Assembly: GCA_963971305.1 (NCBI GenBank)
Contig: OZ020308.1
Span: forward strand, 34,253,275 to 34,317,274
Reading direction: 5' to 3'
Source: Arcuatula senhousia
Taxonomy: Eukaryota; Mollusca; Bivalvia; Mytilida; Mytilidae
Length of the DNA: 64,000 bases
Part shown: positions 34,553 through 45,718 of the stretch, piece by piece
How positions within the stretch are numbered: the stretch's first letter is position 1
Layout: each line of letters starts with the position of its first letter
Notes under the pieces: model-generated
What the model was told of the DNA's origin: nothing
The model's database searches: none
The model's input: only the letters and a program-made list of their open reading frames with translations
Program-made: the position numbers and the translations under genes

Positions 34553-34622
34553 TCTGATAAGTCTTGAATAGACGAAACGCGCGTCAGGCGTAGCAAAATT
34601 TATTGTCTGGAACTTTGTTGTC
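34553..34622 (+). repeat. 'AAGTCTTGAATAGACGAAAC' repeat fragment, second copy
   Basis: Differs from 34196-34260 at only a few sites over 60 bases and includes the CGCGCGTCAGGCGTAGC core. The two copies lie about 300 bp apart with unrelated DNA between them. Confidence 0.65.
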
Positions 34623-34794
34623 ATTTTGTTTCTCAGATTTAAGCATCAAGTTATGGCATTTATACTTACAGTTAAAACACAATTAACAGTGTTTATACGT
34701 TTGTTTTCGTAGATGAGCAAGTAACCATTCTAATTAAAATACTTGACTTCTGCCGTTTGTCAAGAGAAATATAGGGGCCATATGTTATGTTACT

Positions 34795-35033
34795 GAAAGA
34801 GTGAGTGAGTGAGTTGGTGTTTTACGCCCGTGCAACGCTATGTAGATTATTTAAAGGAGATGAACATGAAATGATGATAATCAATGAAATATGGTACATT
34901 TTCAAGAACCACAGGAAAAGGGGAGACATAGGGGCGGAAAATTTAGCCTATGTGGTGCACTACTAAAGGGTCTTTTACGTGCAAGAAGCGTGGCACTCTC
35001 CACACACGTTGGCCCACTATGGTCGGCGGTAAA
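34795..35033 (+). repeat. (TGAG)n-TTGGTGTTTTACGCCCG repeat element, short form, second copy
   Basis: AGTGAGTGAGTGAGTTGGTG … CTATGGTCGGCGGTAAA. It ends at the same CGGTAAA point as the inverted copy at 33898-34192. The 92-codon ORF across it is not conserved. Confidence 0.7.
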
Positions 35034-35294
35034 GTGCGTGTCTAGAAGTAATTACAAGATAATTAAGACGGTTAAAGTCAATAATAATATCAAATCAATT
35101 TACCTTACCGTTACGGATGTATTATATTCATACAAAATCATTATTCTTATTTTTTTATGTGTTTTGTAAAACATGCGTGCAGCTGTTACGTGAACAAATG
35201 ATTAATCTAGACAATGAAACGTCGTCTGAGGCGTATATGTACATGCAAACTAAAAGTAAACAATGTCGTGATTAATCTTTATACAATCTGAGTT

Positions 35295-35640
35295 TTAATG
35301 CTGTACTGTAGTGGTAAACGCGATGGGCTACCAACACCAAAGTTCGTGGTTCGCTCCTTGTCAGGGGTGAAAAAATACTGAACCAATTTCCCTACTCTCT
35401 CTCTCTCTTGATTCCATTTGCAAGGATGCTTTCGTGGAAATATTTTAGTCCTTCGGAAGGAACGAAGAAAGGTTGCCCCGTGTATCCTGTATACGTTAAA
35501 CATTCCTTTCTCGAGTTCGATAAGAGTAGGCTTAACAGGGTTTGCTTCAAAGACCTTCAGGCAAACTGCAAACTTTTGAGGGGTTGACATCAGATTACAG
35601 CTTGTTTTCCAGTTTATAATAAATATATAATGTTAAATTT
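35295..35640 (+). repeat. tRNA-derived SINE
   Basis: The head has a pol III A-box-like TAGTGGTAAACGCG (35309-35322) and B-box GGTTCGCTCC (35348-35357) with tRNA-like spacing, followed by a unique body and an A/T-rich tail (ATAATAAATATATAATG). Part of the body and tail recurs at 35705-35875. The minus-strand 103-codon ORF is antisense to the SINE and is dismissed. Confidence 0.6.
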
Positions 35641-35704
35641 AACTAAGACTCTACTGAGTAAATATCTAAAGATATGTGTAGAGAAATTCTTATCTTAAAG
35701 AACA

Positions 35705-35875
35705 ATTAATACCCAATGCCCCATGCACACTAAAGACCCCTTGGTAGATTATGATAAGAGTACGCTCAATGGGGGCCACTACAAAGTCCACACTTACAAA
35801 CTGCTAGCTGGAGAGGGATTCACATATCAAGTATTAAGCTTGTTTCCCAATCCAGGATAAATAAATACATTATGT
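35705..35875 (+). repeat. 5'-truncated copy of the same SINE
   Basis: GATAAGAGTACGCTCAATGG … AAGCTTGTTTCCCAATCCAG and a TAAATAAATAC tail parallel 35520-35635. The head is missing. Confidence 0.5.
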
Positions 35876-36044
35876 CTAATATTTTACCGGTTTTCCAATT
35901 TTTCTACTCCTAGCGTGTCTGATGAAGGTTAATCCAGAAAAGCGCTTCACACGCAGTGAAATTTTGTTTTGTATATTTATCAAAATCATTTCAATATGTG
36001 GATCGTGTCTTTCTGGCACATATTTCATAATTTCGTTTTTAATA
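35875..36044 (+). repeat. 170-bp direct repeat, left copy
   Basis: TCTAATATTTTACCGGTTTT … GTGTCTGATGAAGGTTAATC … CATTTCAATATGTGGATCGT … TTTCGTTTTTAATA. Nearly identical to 36271-36440; a handful of substitutions separate them. Confidence 0.75.
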
Positions 36045-36270
36045 CTATTTCAGAGTTTGGCTTTAGTGCCGTGTGGAGGTCGTAGAAAGCTTCCCCGTGC
36101 TTCAGTTGTATGCTCTTATATATTTTCGAGTATTGGAATGTGTGTTGGAAAGGCACAATTTACATATTTCCAAAATTTAATTACGTTTGAATATTTCTTT
36201 AAAAATTGATAAATTTATCTGTTTGGTCATTGTTGTAATAATTTTTGGCTTCTGTTTTTGTTTTATCAAA

Positions 36271-36440
36271 TCTAATATTCTACCGGTTTTCCAAGTTTTC
36301 TACTCCTAGCGTGTCTGATGAAGGTTAATCCAGAATAGCGCTTCACACGCAGTAAAGTTTTGTTTTGTATATTTATCAAAATCATTTCAATATGTGGATC
36401 GTGTCTTTCTGGCACATATTTCATAATTTCGTTTTTAATA
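36271..36440 (+). repeat. 170-bp direct repeat, right copy
   Basis: Same unit as 35875-36044, 396 bp further on. The intervening sequence (about 226 bp) is unique. The pair is a recent local duplication or two young insertions. Confidence 0.75.
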
Positions 36441-36689
36441 TTAAACTAAAGCAATTGATAAAATGCAATTCGCCATTATTACAGCATATGCATTGTGGGA
36501 ATAAACATTGTCCAACGTACAAAATGTTGTTTGATTAATCTAAATTCAAAGTTCCATAAATTAGTTAGTGAATATAACTGTTAAAACATGATTGATTCAA
36601 AAAGAATTTGAAACGTCTTTAACGGGTAACACCTAATAATTATCATTGACAACTCGACAACTGAATGACAAGAAATGGAACGTCACCAT

Positions 36690-36890
36690 TCCGTAGCACT
36701 CGGTTCACCCTCGACTTGATGCAAGTTTGGAATTTTTTTGGCTCATCAGACTATTTAGTTTTCCTCTCTTTTTGTTGTTTTATGTCTTTCAATATCTATT
36801 TTGGGTTATATTTTTTATTTACTTTTGACCCTTTGGTTCTTCTTCGTTCCAAATGGGTAGTATCTAGAATATCTTTATCGTAGTGAAAAA
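36690..36890 (+). repeat. Degraded dispersed repeat (CTTCCGGAGC family, 3' part)
   Basis: TTTGGCTCATCAGACTATTT … TTTTTATTTACTTTTGACCC TTTGG. Low similarity, assigned by the arrangement of T-rich segments and the CCCTTTGG end. Confidence 0.3.
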
Positions 36891-37019
36891 AAACCATCAA
36901 AATTAAAGTCAAAATCATTTTCCTATTCAAATAAAAAACAAAAAAGAATTTCGAAAAAAAAATTGAAAAAAAACTTAGGGTAGGAACAACTTAGACGCTT
37001 AGAAATTTTCAGACTTTTT

Positions 37020-37570
37020 GGTGTAGTTTATTACTAGAACTGGGGAAGTGTAAAAACTTACATCAAAGTACAATTCTACAAACGGTTAATTTGTTTATGC
37101 TGTAAATCGGTATTTCAAGGAGTAACCCCTCTCATCAGCAGCATTTGAATCAAAACATTGGAATGTAAAAAAAAATAAAGTATTGAATGAAAAGTTCTCA
37201 AAGTCAAAAAGTTCGAACAGGAAGCCAAATCCAGCACCAAGGATATCGACCATGAGCAGTACAAGGAAACAAACCTGGTGTTTTAAACAATTTAGAATTT
37301 AACATTCGGGAATTTCAAACCAAAAACATATTAGAAATTAAATGGGAAATTCGTGTCAGACAAGTCTGACGACCAGGCTTGTGATTACTCTCGGGGACAT
37401 CTGGTCCACCATCAGCGGTTATCGACCTAGTAATTTCAAAATATAATACGAAAACGGATATAAAAACGGTTAACTTTGTTATGCTGTATGCCGATATTTC
37501 AAGAAGTAACCTCTCATCAGCAGTATTTGAATCAAAATATTGAAAGGAAATAAGGAAACCAAGGAAATTA
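37020..37570 (-). repeat. Dispersed repeat, family of 1-376, copy 3 (best preserved)
   Basis: Read on the minus strand it contains, in order: GATTCAAATACTGCTGATGA, CATACAGCATAACAAAGTTA, TGGTGGACCAGATGTCCCC, GACTTGTCTGACACGAATTT, a CATGGTCGATATCCTTGGTG block with GGATTTGGCTTCC, and a second GATTCAAATGCTGCTGATGA. The repeated GATTCAAAT…CTGATGA block suggests a tandem organisation with a period of about 410 bp. A 94-codon ORF lies across it but is broken in the other copies. Confidence 0.65.
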
Positions 37571-38381
37571 TTTGATTTAACTATTATCGAGACTTGCATT
37601 TATAATCAAACTGTTAAAACTACAATTTCAGAAATTCAAAAATCATTAAGAATTGTAGTTTTAGAAGCAGTTTCTCTAATGAAACAAGAGGTTCTCAGAG
37701 CCTGAATCGCTCACCTGACTTACATGCCCGAAGTATAGGCTATAAGGCAAAATATTTTAGCAGTTGAAACCTTTTAATATTTTTTTTCCTTCAACATTCT
37801 AAAAAAGAATAACCCCTAAATGAGCAGTATTACAATGTTGACCTTATTACATATTTTGTTGATCATGATGTGCTCAACATTTCTTAAATATCTCATATAA
37901 ATTTTAAGATATTGAGCTTAATACACTTTTGTTAGTGCAAAATGTAAAACAAAAATCAAGATTGAAGGGCAATTGCTTTTTCATGGGTTGTTGGATCGTC
38001 TTTAAAATTTCAGGACAGGTAGATCTTGATGTGCTACTCATTTTTGTTCTCCAATTTAACAATTAGAAATCAAAAACCTGTCGCCCTTTTTGAGCTATAA
38101 GCAAAATACTGCCATTTACCCCTATGTTCTATTTTTCGCCATGGCGACCATGTTTTACAACCAATTTAAAATCCCCACACCAGTTCTATACACCTAATGC
38201 TAATAGATAACCATACTAAGTTTGGACTTATGGTGTCAGAGGAGTGAAAGTCTTTAATGTAATCAGGAAATGAATTTTGACGTTCTAAGGGGAATAACCC
38301 TTATAAGGAAAAGTCCGACAACGATGACTCTATTACATATTTTGTAGATCTTGATGTGCTAACAATATGCAATTTAATTTT

Positions 38382-40341
38382 TATACGACCGCAAAAAAAT
38401 TGCGGACGTATTATGGTATGATGCTGTCGTCGTCGTCGTCGTCGTCGTAGTCGTCGGTGTCTGTTAACTTTTTAGTGTTTCCACAATAACTTTAGTTCCA
38501 GTTATCCGATTGCTATGAAACTTTACAATGATTTTCCTTACCATAAAAGGATGAATGGGATTGATTTTGGGGGTCCCCTCATTTTTCGTTTAGAAATTAG
38601 GGACCAAAAAGGGCCAAAAATTCTACTTTTTTGTTTGTTTCCACAATAACTTAAGTTCTAGTTATCTGATTGCTATGAAATTTGACAGTGATGTTCCTTA
38701 CCATACAAGGATGAATGGGATCGATTTTGGGGGTACCCCCTTTTTTGTTTCGAAATTAGGGGCCCAAAAGGGGCAAAAAATTCAAATATTTTATTTGTTT
38801 CCTTCTTAACTTTAGTCCTAGTTGGCCTATTGCTGTGAAATTTGTCAAGAATGTTTCTTACAATAAAAGAATGAACCTGATGAATTTTTGTGCCCCCTTT
38901 TTCTTCATTGTGTAATTAGGGGCCAAAAGGGGCCAAAATAAAAACTTTTTTATTTGTGCACAGCGCATTTAAGGCAGAATATGCTGTATTCGGCCATAAA
39001 ACTCTTCCCGTCAACCAGATGTGAAATATAACCCCTCAAGACCAATTAGAAAATATATATGAAAATTATAGATATTTGTGTTACATTGATATGGGCCGAA
39101 ATATTCTAGGCACGAAAGGGGCGAAATCCTGGGACGAAACTTTCGACTCAAAAGTTCTAGGGCAAGCCGAGGTCACGGCTTCAAATTTTTTATCTAAAAA
39201 CGATTGCCATATTACATTGTAACGGAATATTACCATGCCAACAGTTTGTTTGGTATACGAATAATATGATTAGCATAAATTGTCACCGGGTAGGCTCGGA
39301 CTCGCTAATTTGAACAATAAATTCTCATTTTTTTCCAAAATGTATATGCAACAGATCAAGGCACGGCAATATTCCGTTAGAATATAAAATTGCAATCGTT
39401 TTTTGATAATAAATTTGAAGCTGTGACCCCGGCTTGCCCCAGAACTTTTGAGTCAAAACTTTCGTCCCAGGATTTCGCCCCTTTCGTCCCTAAGTTTTTC
39501 GGCCCATGTCAATATAACACAAATACCTTTAATTTTCACATAAATTATTAAATTGATTTTAATGGGTTAGTTTTCATATCTGATTGACGCAAATAGTTCT
39601 ATGGCCGAATACAGTCATATTCTACCTTAAATGCGCTGTGTGGTCCGATTTTGAAAATTGTTTTTGCATGATTGATCTTGTCAAATAGCGGATACAAAAT
39701 TAAGCATTTGTGGTCCGATTTTGAAATTTTTTTTGCAAGTTTATTCTTGTCAGGTAGCGAATCCCAATTTGAGAATTAATTTTTGCAACCATCCCCTTTT
39801 TCACCTGTTACGTAATAATGGGCAAAAAGGGGCCAAAATTGTAACTTTTTTATTTCTGGTCCGATTTTGAAAATTTTTTTTTTGCATGTTAGTTCTTGTC
39901 AAATAGCGGATACAAAATTAAGAATTATTTTTTGCGACCCCCCCTTTTCCCCCCTATTACGTAATTAGGGGCCAAATTGGGCCAAAATCGAAACTTTTTT
40001 ATTTGTGGTCCGATTTTGAATTTTTTTTTGCAAATTTATTCTTGTCAGGTAGCGATTCTAAATTTAAGAATAACTTTTGGGGGCTGTAATGATAATTTAG
40101 AAAAAATTCTGGTTCGATTTTTAATTTTTCCCCAAACATTATTCTTTTAAAGAGTAGAATACAACATTCAAAATTTATATTTTTACCCCCTGGGTCGAAA
40201 GTCCATCAGAGAAGCATGTGTCAAAAACCTGTGTCAGTCCACCATGGGCTGCATGTGTCCAGAGCAATAGACTATCTATATTAGGCCTAAAACGTACAGG
40301 GTTCATGTTGCGGTCGTATCATGCTGCGCTCGGCATACTTT
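38382..40341 (+). mobile_element. TACGACCGC-type element nested in pearl copy C
   Basis: Starts with the hairpin ATACGACCGC-AAAAAAATT-GCGGACGTAT, then a (GTC)n run (38428-38454). The body has several related 130-150-bp units (landmarks AACTTTAGTTCCAGTTATCC, TTAGAAATTAGGGACC, AAAGGGGCCAAAA, GTGGTCCGATTTTGAA). It ends TTGCGGTCGTATCATGCTGC GCTCGGC. Core pearl sequence resumes on the far side. Fragments of this family lie at 4662-4770 and 19331-19540. Itself interrupted by the foldback at 38959-39640. Confidence 0.6.
38959..39640. mobile_element. 682-bp foldback element with about 280-bp arms
   Basis: CACAGCGCATTTAAGG… at 38959 is inverted at the right end, …TTAAATGCGCTGTG (39640). The arms (38959-39238 and 39360-39640) pair along their full length with scattered mismatches, e.g. 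GGGGCGAAATCCTGGGACGA in both, leaving a 121-bp loop. The flanks are TTTGTG|…|TGGTCC, while the uninterrupted repeat unit elsewhere (about 39998) reads TTTGTGGTCC, so the insertion duplicated TG. Non-coding. Confidence 0.85.
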
Positions 40342-41245
40342 TTATTTCTAATATCTTATATTGTTTTTGAGATTTTCAGCTTAATATGTGCAAAATGTGC
40401 AGACTTAAATCTTCAAAAAACGGCAATAACTCCTACATGATCTTCAAAATTTCAGGACTGGTAGATCTTGAGGTGCTGATTATTTTTGTTTTTCTATCAG
40501 AATTTAAAAATCTGTCAACGTATTTGAGTTATTTGCAAAATGAACTGCAATTTACCTCTATGTTCTATTTTTAGCCACATCAGCCATGTTTTACAATGAA
40601 TCAAAAATCCCCACATCATTTCTGTACACTTAATGCTAATAAACAACTATACCAAGTTTGGTTTCAATGGGACTGGAAGTGTCAGAGGAGTTCACGTTTT
40701 CAATGTAACGAGGAAATAATGAATGCACAATTTTGACATTTTAAGGAGAATAACTCCTAAAAGGAAAGGCCCTACAACGATGACCCTATTACATTTATGG
40801 CAATCTTTATACGATTAACAATATGCAATTTAAAATTCTCAAATATCTTTTATTGTTTTTAAGATATTAAGCTAAACAGGTGCAAAAGTTGTAATAATTC
40901 ACAAAAAAGGCAATAACTCCTACATGGGTTATTGGATGTTTTTTAAACTTAAAATTTTCCAAGAATTTTGATATCTGTAGCAATTTTTTAGTTATTTGCA
41001 AAAAAAACTGCAATTTATCCCTATGTTCTAATTTTTGTCACTGCGGCCATGTTTGACGACGAATCAAAAATTCCCACATAAGTTCTAAGCACCGACTGCT
41101 AATGAACAACCATACCAAGTTTTGTTACAATTGGACTGACGGTGTCAGAGGATTTAAAATTTTAAAATTTCTCCATAGATGCTTTTGTTATCCTCAAACA
41201 AGTTGTGTGAACTGAATAAACCAGAACATGATTTTTATATGTTTT

Positions 41246-44200
41246 TTAACTCAAATTACTGTTTTCTAAATTTTCGAATGGTTTTTTGTCTGTTTCCAGA
41301 AATGATTTTTCCTCGTCTAACGTCACATCGACTTTTTCCTTCTGGTCTTTTGATCTCTGGGTCTCAAGTTCTCTACTCCATTTGAGCTGAAGTACACCAT
41401 AGAGGCATATTGATATGGCAAGTAGTGATAAACAAAACACAACCTTAGTAAATACACATAAATAACTTGATGTCGCAAAGTAGACAGTCCATACTACTCC
41501 TCTCCAAAATTGAAGATTGGAAAAGGCGGTCTCTTTCTTTTCAGGAAATAACAACGGAATTTTAGCTGAAACACAAACAATGTTTTACATTTTCCCGTTA
41601 AAAGTTAATGAAAATTAGTTGTGTTCAAAGTAAGTGGACTTTTTGCCCTTCAGAACTCTTAAAGAAACACTCATTTTTTCTCGATATAAGTCATGGAAAA
41701 TTAAATTCAACAGTATGTCAGATAAAATGATTCGTGATAATCTAAGTTAGTTTTGGTTGTTTGTTGTTCTGAGATAGTCGCCTTACCATCGCCTTTTATA
41801 TCGAACCCAAAGATTGAAATTGAAGAGGAAGGTTTAACGCTTAAAACTGGTTTAACCAATCATTTTAATGAACCAAGTCAGACTTTTGCGATTTTGCTGA
41901 TTGTTGAACTAAGATAATAAATTAGTACTTTTATTATCCCTCTTATGTCTTCATGGCCGTGTTGCGGTTTTTGTTACTACCAGACCACTGCGATCGCAAT
42001 GGCGGAGGGAGTTTTGGTGCACCATAAAACCTGGTTTGACCAACTATTGCATTCGAAATGCATGTACCAAGTAAGGGCCATTGCGATATAATATGATACA
42101 GGTTAAACCTGATAAATTCCGCAGATAAAGTAACTTTCTTATATATATATGCTACCTCATACTTAAATTAAACATGAACTCATTATCTTTAAATAACAGT
42201 AATTAAATGCACACTTTTGCATGATTTTGTTTTCATAAAATGAACACATCTGCAAAGGAACAAGGAAGTGTTTTTGTTTAAAACCATATGGTAAAAATAG
42301 GTGATTGTTTCGGACGCAAGAGAAGACGCAATTGAATAATTTATACTTTCATTTTAGAAAATAACTGTTTACTGTGGCGGACAAGGTTATTGAAAGGACT
42401 CCATGGAATGAAATTTATCCGCAGAAATATTCAAGTTATTTGTTTGGTTGACATGCACCGCTTTTTTTTTTGGTCTTGTCTCGCGAAAATTAGATTGACA
42501 GGTTCCCGCGGTTCTGTCATTTTGTGTTGATAATCACAACCTCTGGTGGCCAAATTGAATAATTATGACGTCAATAAAATATGTTCGCAGTTCTATTTTT
42601 TATTTTTTTATTTCTTACATTCAAAATATCTCATAACTGAGAATACTCAAAAAAATATTTATATTTATACAATAACTATGTATTTTATTTATTAAATTGC
42701 AAATTACAAAATAGGAAATTAATTTTGCATTCTGTGCTATTGGGTGCGGACTTGTTACTTGCTTATACGTCTTCCGGTTAAAGGGATCATACTCAGTAAA
42801 TTTTGCGGGAGCTTATAATTTTTCTTGGACATTGTGATTGATCCTCAACGATTGGTAATTTCTTATTACCTTCAATTTCTCAAGGCAAAATCATTAAAGG
42901 TCGGTAGTTTTGTCATTATCGTTTATTATTTACCAATATAACGGGATTCATATTTTATGAATCGTGAAGTATACGCACTACATATGGAAATGAGTATGTT
43001 ACTTTCTTATAAAGTATAAGTTCTAATTTAATAATTTAAACCGTTTTAATTTTGTCGCTTCATCGTGTACTAATATGACCATTCCAGTCAAAATCGAGAC
43101 AATGACCCTTAAGTTAAATATGGACAGTTATTATCTAATTTATGACTTACCAAAGATATCTATTTTATAGACACTCTCTGAAAATCCTGCTAACACTGCT
43201 ACCAAGAACACAAAGGGTAAATGTTCTTTTGTTGGGTTCCAAATTAACCAAAGTCCCATGTATAAGAAATATATAACTGTTCCCATTGCAATTAATGCGT
43301 TACCATGGACACATTTTGCTACTTTTGGCAATATTTTCATAAAAATTGTAATTGAAAGGCAAAACGAAGCCATCACATAACCAACCATTCCAATCCCAAA
43401 AGGACAAGCAACGTACGCCTGATAGAAGTAATAAAAGAATCAAAACATATAAAGATTGGTTACAACAATCAATAAATAACAGTAAAACTAAAATAAAATA
43501 AAAATCTTGTAGAGAGAGTGTGTTTCCAAAGTTCATTACTTCAATAACAATTTATGCTTTTTAATTACTGCTAGACACTTAGAGTGATGATAAGCATTTG
43601 GTTCAAACCATCCTTGCTGTTCCATGGCAATATCATAACGAATTGTATAATTAAGGAATCACGTGATATTTCGTCATTTCTGGTCGAATGCCACTGACAA
43701 CACACTTATATGGACGATATCTGAAAAAAAATACTTAACATAGTATACCGATTTGAATTTATATTTTTTTTGCAATTTTATTGTACTTTGAATGTAACTA
43801 CCAAATTTTATTTCGTGCTATGACGTTCAAGGATGTCTTTTTCGCTCAGTATTGTTTTACAGTTTTTTTTTCAAATTGTTGTTATATAAGTATAACATTG
43901 TGCACCTATTTTGCTTTTTTATTCTATTTTTAACATACCTTTGCAAAATCGGCGTACAAAAAGAAAGGTAGAAGCCCTGTTGCTACAAGGTATGGTAACA
44001 ACAATACAAGTTTGATATCTGATAAAGCCGAAAACATGGAGTAAAAGGATTTTCCAACTGTCTTGTTTTGAACCCATTTACTCTTTGGCAATGGGGGTAG
44101 AAAAAATATTGTCAAAAGTAAACCTATGACGTCAAACACAAGATATACTGAAATTAGCTGTAACATAGTTCCTTGTGACGGTTTAGAAATGTCTGAATCG

Positions 44201-44829
44201 AATGTTGTAGAGTTGGATGGTAACTTTTTGTCACAATCGAGAACACCACATTGAAATGTAATATTGCTTTTGTCAAGGAAGATATTGTTTCTAAAAATAA
44301 CAGACGATACAATACTGCCAACTGCAAACGCAACACTATGAATCGAATAGAACACACCGTTGAGTCGATTTAAAGTATGTAATATTTTCTTTTCGTGTTT
44401 CTGAGATGTTGTGGTCGCACAGGAAGTTAAATATAGACTCTGACATATCCATAAAGGTCCTGTTACAAGTCCTAGAAGCACGGATGATGGGATCAAAGTG
44501 AAAAAATGCGGATAAAAATTACTCCCAACGTATAAAGTATGACCAACAATTGCTATAATCGTACACAGTTTGCCGCCTATGACTTTAATACCCAATGGAG
44601 CTACAATACACGATATTAAAGATGCAGCGTAAACGCATGCCAATGATTTTGTTCCCAATCCTTCTTCAATGTTCAAACTTGACTGCAAGGCTTGAATAGA
44701 CATGAATGCGGAAAAAACAAAGAAGAATGCAAATGACAGGATATACGTGCATTGTATTGGATTCTTGATCTTTTCTGTCTCATCCGATGTGTGAAGTGTC
44801 AGATGGAATCGCAATCTAAATGTAGACAT
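41246..44829 (-). CDS. UNC93A-like MFS membrane protein, copy 1 (three coding exons)
   Basis: Exons are 44829-43939 (891 nt), 43418-43151 (268 nt) and 41565-41246. Donors are AAAG|GTATGT and TTTG|GTAAGT, acceptors TATCAG and TTTCAG, phases 0 and 1, giving 492 aa. The ATG follows an acceptor (CTCCTTTCAG|AGGTT), so a non-coding first exon is inferred. Seen: a short charged N-terminus, TM1 (about 25-42) followed by IQALQSSLNIEEGLG, SNFYPHF, IPSSVLLGLVTGPLW, an extracellular loop with several N-x-S/T sites and a Cys pair (CGVLDC), FFLPPLPKSKW before a second bundle, then GIGMVGYVMASF and a final TM pair ahead of a hydrophilic Lys/Glu tail. These are marks of the UNC93 family within the MFS. No proton or sugar transport motif can be assigned. 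It is the closest paralog of copy 2. Confidence 0.9.
41935..42095 (+). repeat. 'AAAACCTGGTTTGACC' dispersed repeat in intron 2 of copy 1
   Basis: CACTGCGATCGCAATGGCGG, CATAAAACCTGGTTTGACC and GAAATGCATGTACCAAGTAA GGGCCATTGCGAT correspond to 22200-22330 and 26640-26770. The rest of this 1.6-kb intron is unremarkable AT-rich sequence. Confidence 0.55.
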
Positions 44830-45717
44830 AACCTCTGAAAGGAGAGAAAGGACATTTTAAAGCATAACTAGACCGGTTATATGTTTGTTCTTGCTAAACC
44901 ATCAACAAAATTGGTTTAGCCTTCTTTTTATAACCTGTGACAAGCAAATTGTTAACACAGGGTTATGTTGCTACTCGGTTGTTGTCCTGACTGAAGAAAT
45001 TTTACAGAAGACATCTATAATTTTATCTCTAAGATGAACAGAGATGTTGGTTTGACATAAAGGATTATATATTGTTGTCCTCAACTGGTACTCTTGGAAG
45101 CAAGAACTGTTTACTTTCCCAGAGCATCTGAGTTTACTTTGTTGATCTCATTTCGACGTAAGTTTACATTGCTAATTACGGTTGGTGTCTAATGTCTACA
45201 AGAAACTATGACATTTACCCCCTTTCCCAAACAATAAGGTGCATATCTGCAATGTGTTTGTTGGTAATAATTGTTTTAAGTATTGAGAATGATCTTGAAA
45301 GTCAGATTACGCAAAACAGGCACCTCTATAGCGTGACGCACGTACAGAAGGAAGGGTGGTCGAATATAGTGACTCGACTTCTGGACCTTTTTTCGCCTAT
45401 AGCTACGGCATGTCACGAAACATGCGAGAATGTCTCGGTTAACCACGCATTTCTAAGAAGTAAAGGTATACCAAAGGGGTAATCAACATCGTAAAACCCA
45501 AAAGACAAAGACAAAATCGGTAGACAAAAAAAATCATCATAACAAAACAAACTATACAACAACAACAACACACATACACTCGATTTAATACTTTTGGCAG
45601 TTGCTATGTATTGAATACGTTTGGTAATTTTAAAGGACGTCAAATGGACGTCTATTGAATCTTTTCCTGTTGAATGTTGTTCCTAATATATCGTTCACTT
45701 TATTAAATGATGTGTTT
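44830..45717. other. Upstream region of UNC93-like copy 1 with repeat fragments
   Basis: CAAGAACTGTTTACTTTCCC AGAGCATCTGAGTTTACTTT (45101-45140) is a decayed member of the CTTCCGGAGC repeat family, and 45440-45530 an inverted 3' part (CCAAAGGGGT…). The 96-codon ORF at 45192 runs across both and is not conserved. First exon and promoter not identified. Confidence 0.45.
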
Positions 45718-45718
45718 A

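Larger units (their letters stand above)
37684..41168 (+). mobile_element. Pearl/Helentron-like element, copy C (interrupted, right end lost)
   Basis: The left tip ACAAGAGGTTCTCAGAGCC with GAATCGCTCACCTGA is followed by core units as in copies A and D. It is interrupted at 38382 by a TACGACCGC element and resumes near 40342. It then fades out after GTGTCAGAGGATTTAAAATT, before the ACGG tract and terminal hairpin, 77 bp short of the stop of UNC93-like copy 1. More diverged than copies A, D and E, so older. Confidence 0.65.

Noticed and set aside
35300..35370. Functional tRNA gene
   Set aside because: A- and B-boxes are present but the cloverleaf is degenerate and continues into a SINE body.
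35279..35590. 103-codon basic minus-strand ORF
   Set aside because: Antisense to a tRNA-derived SINE; no conserved motif.
45192..45482. 96-codon plus ORF
   Set aside because: Runs through two repeat fragments upstream of UNC93-like copy 1, no homologous frame elsewhere.
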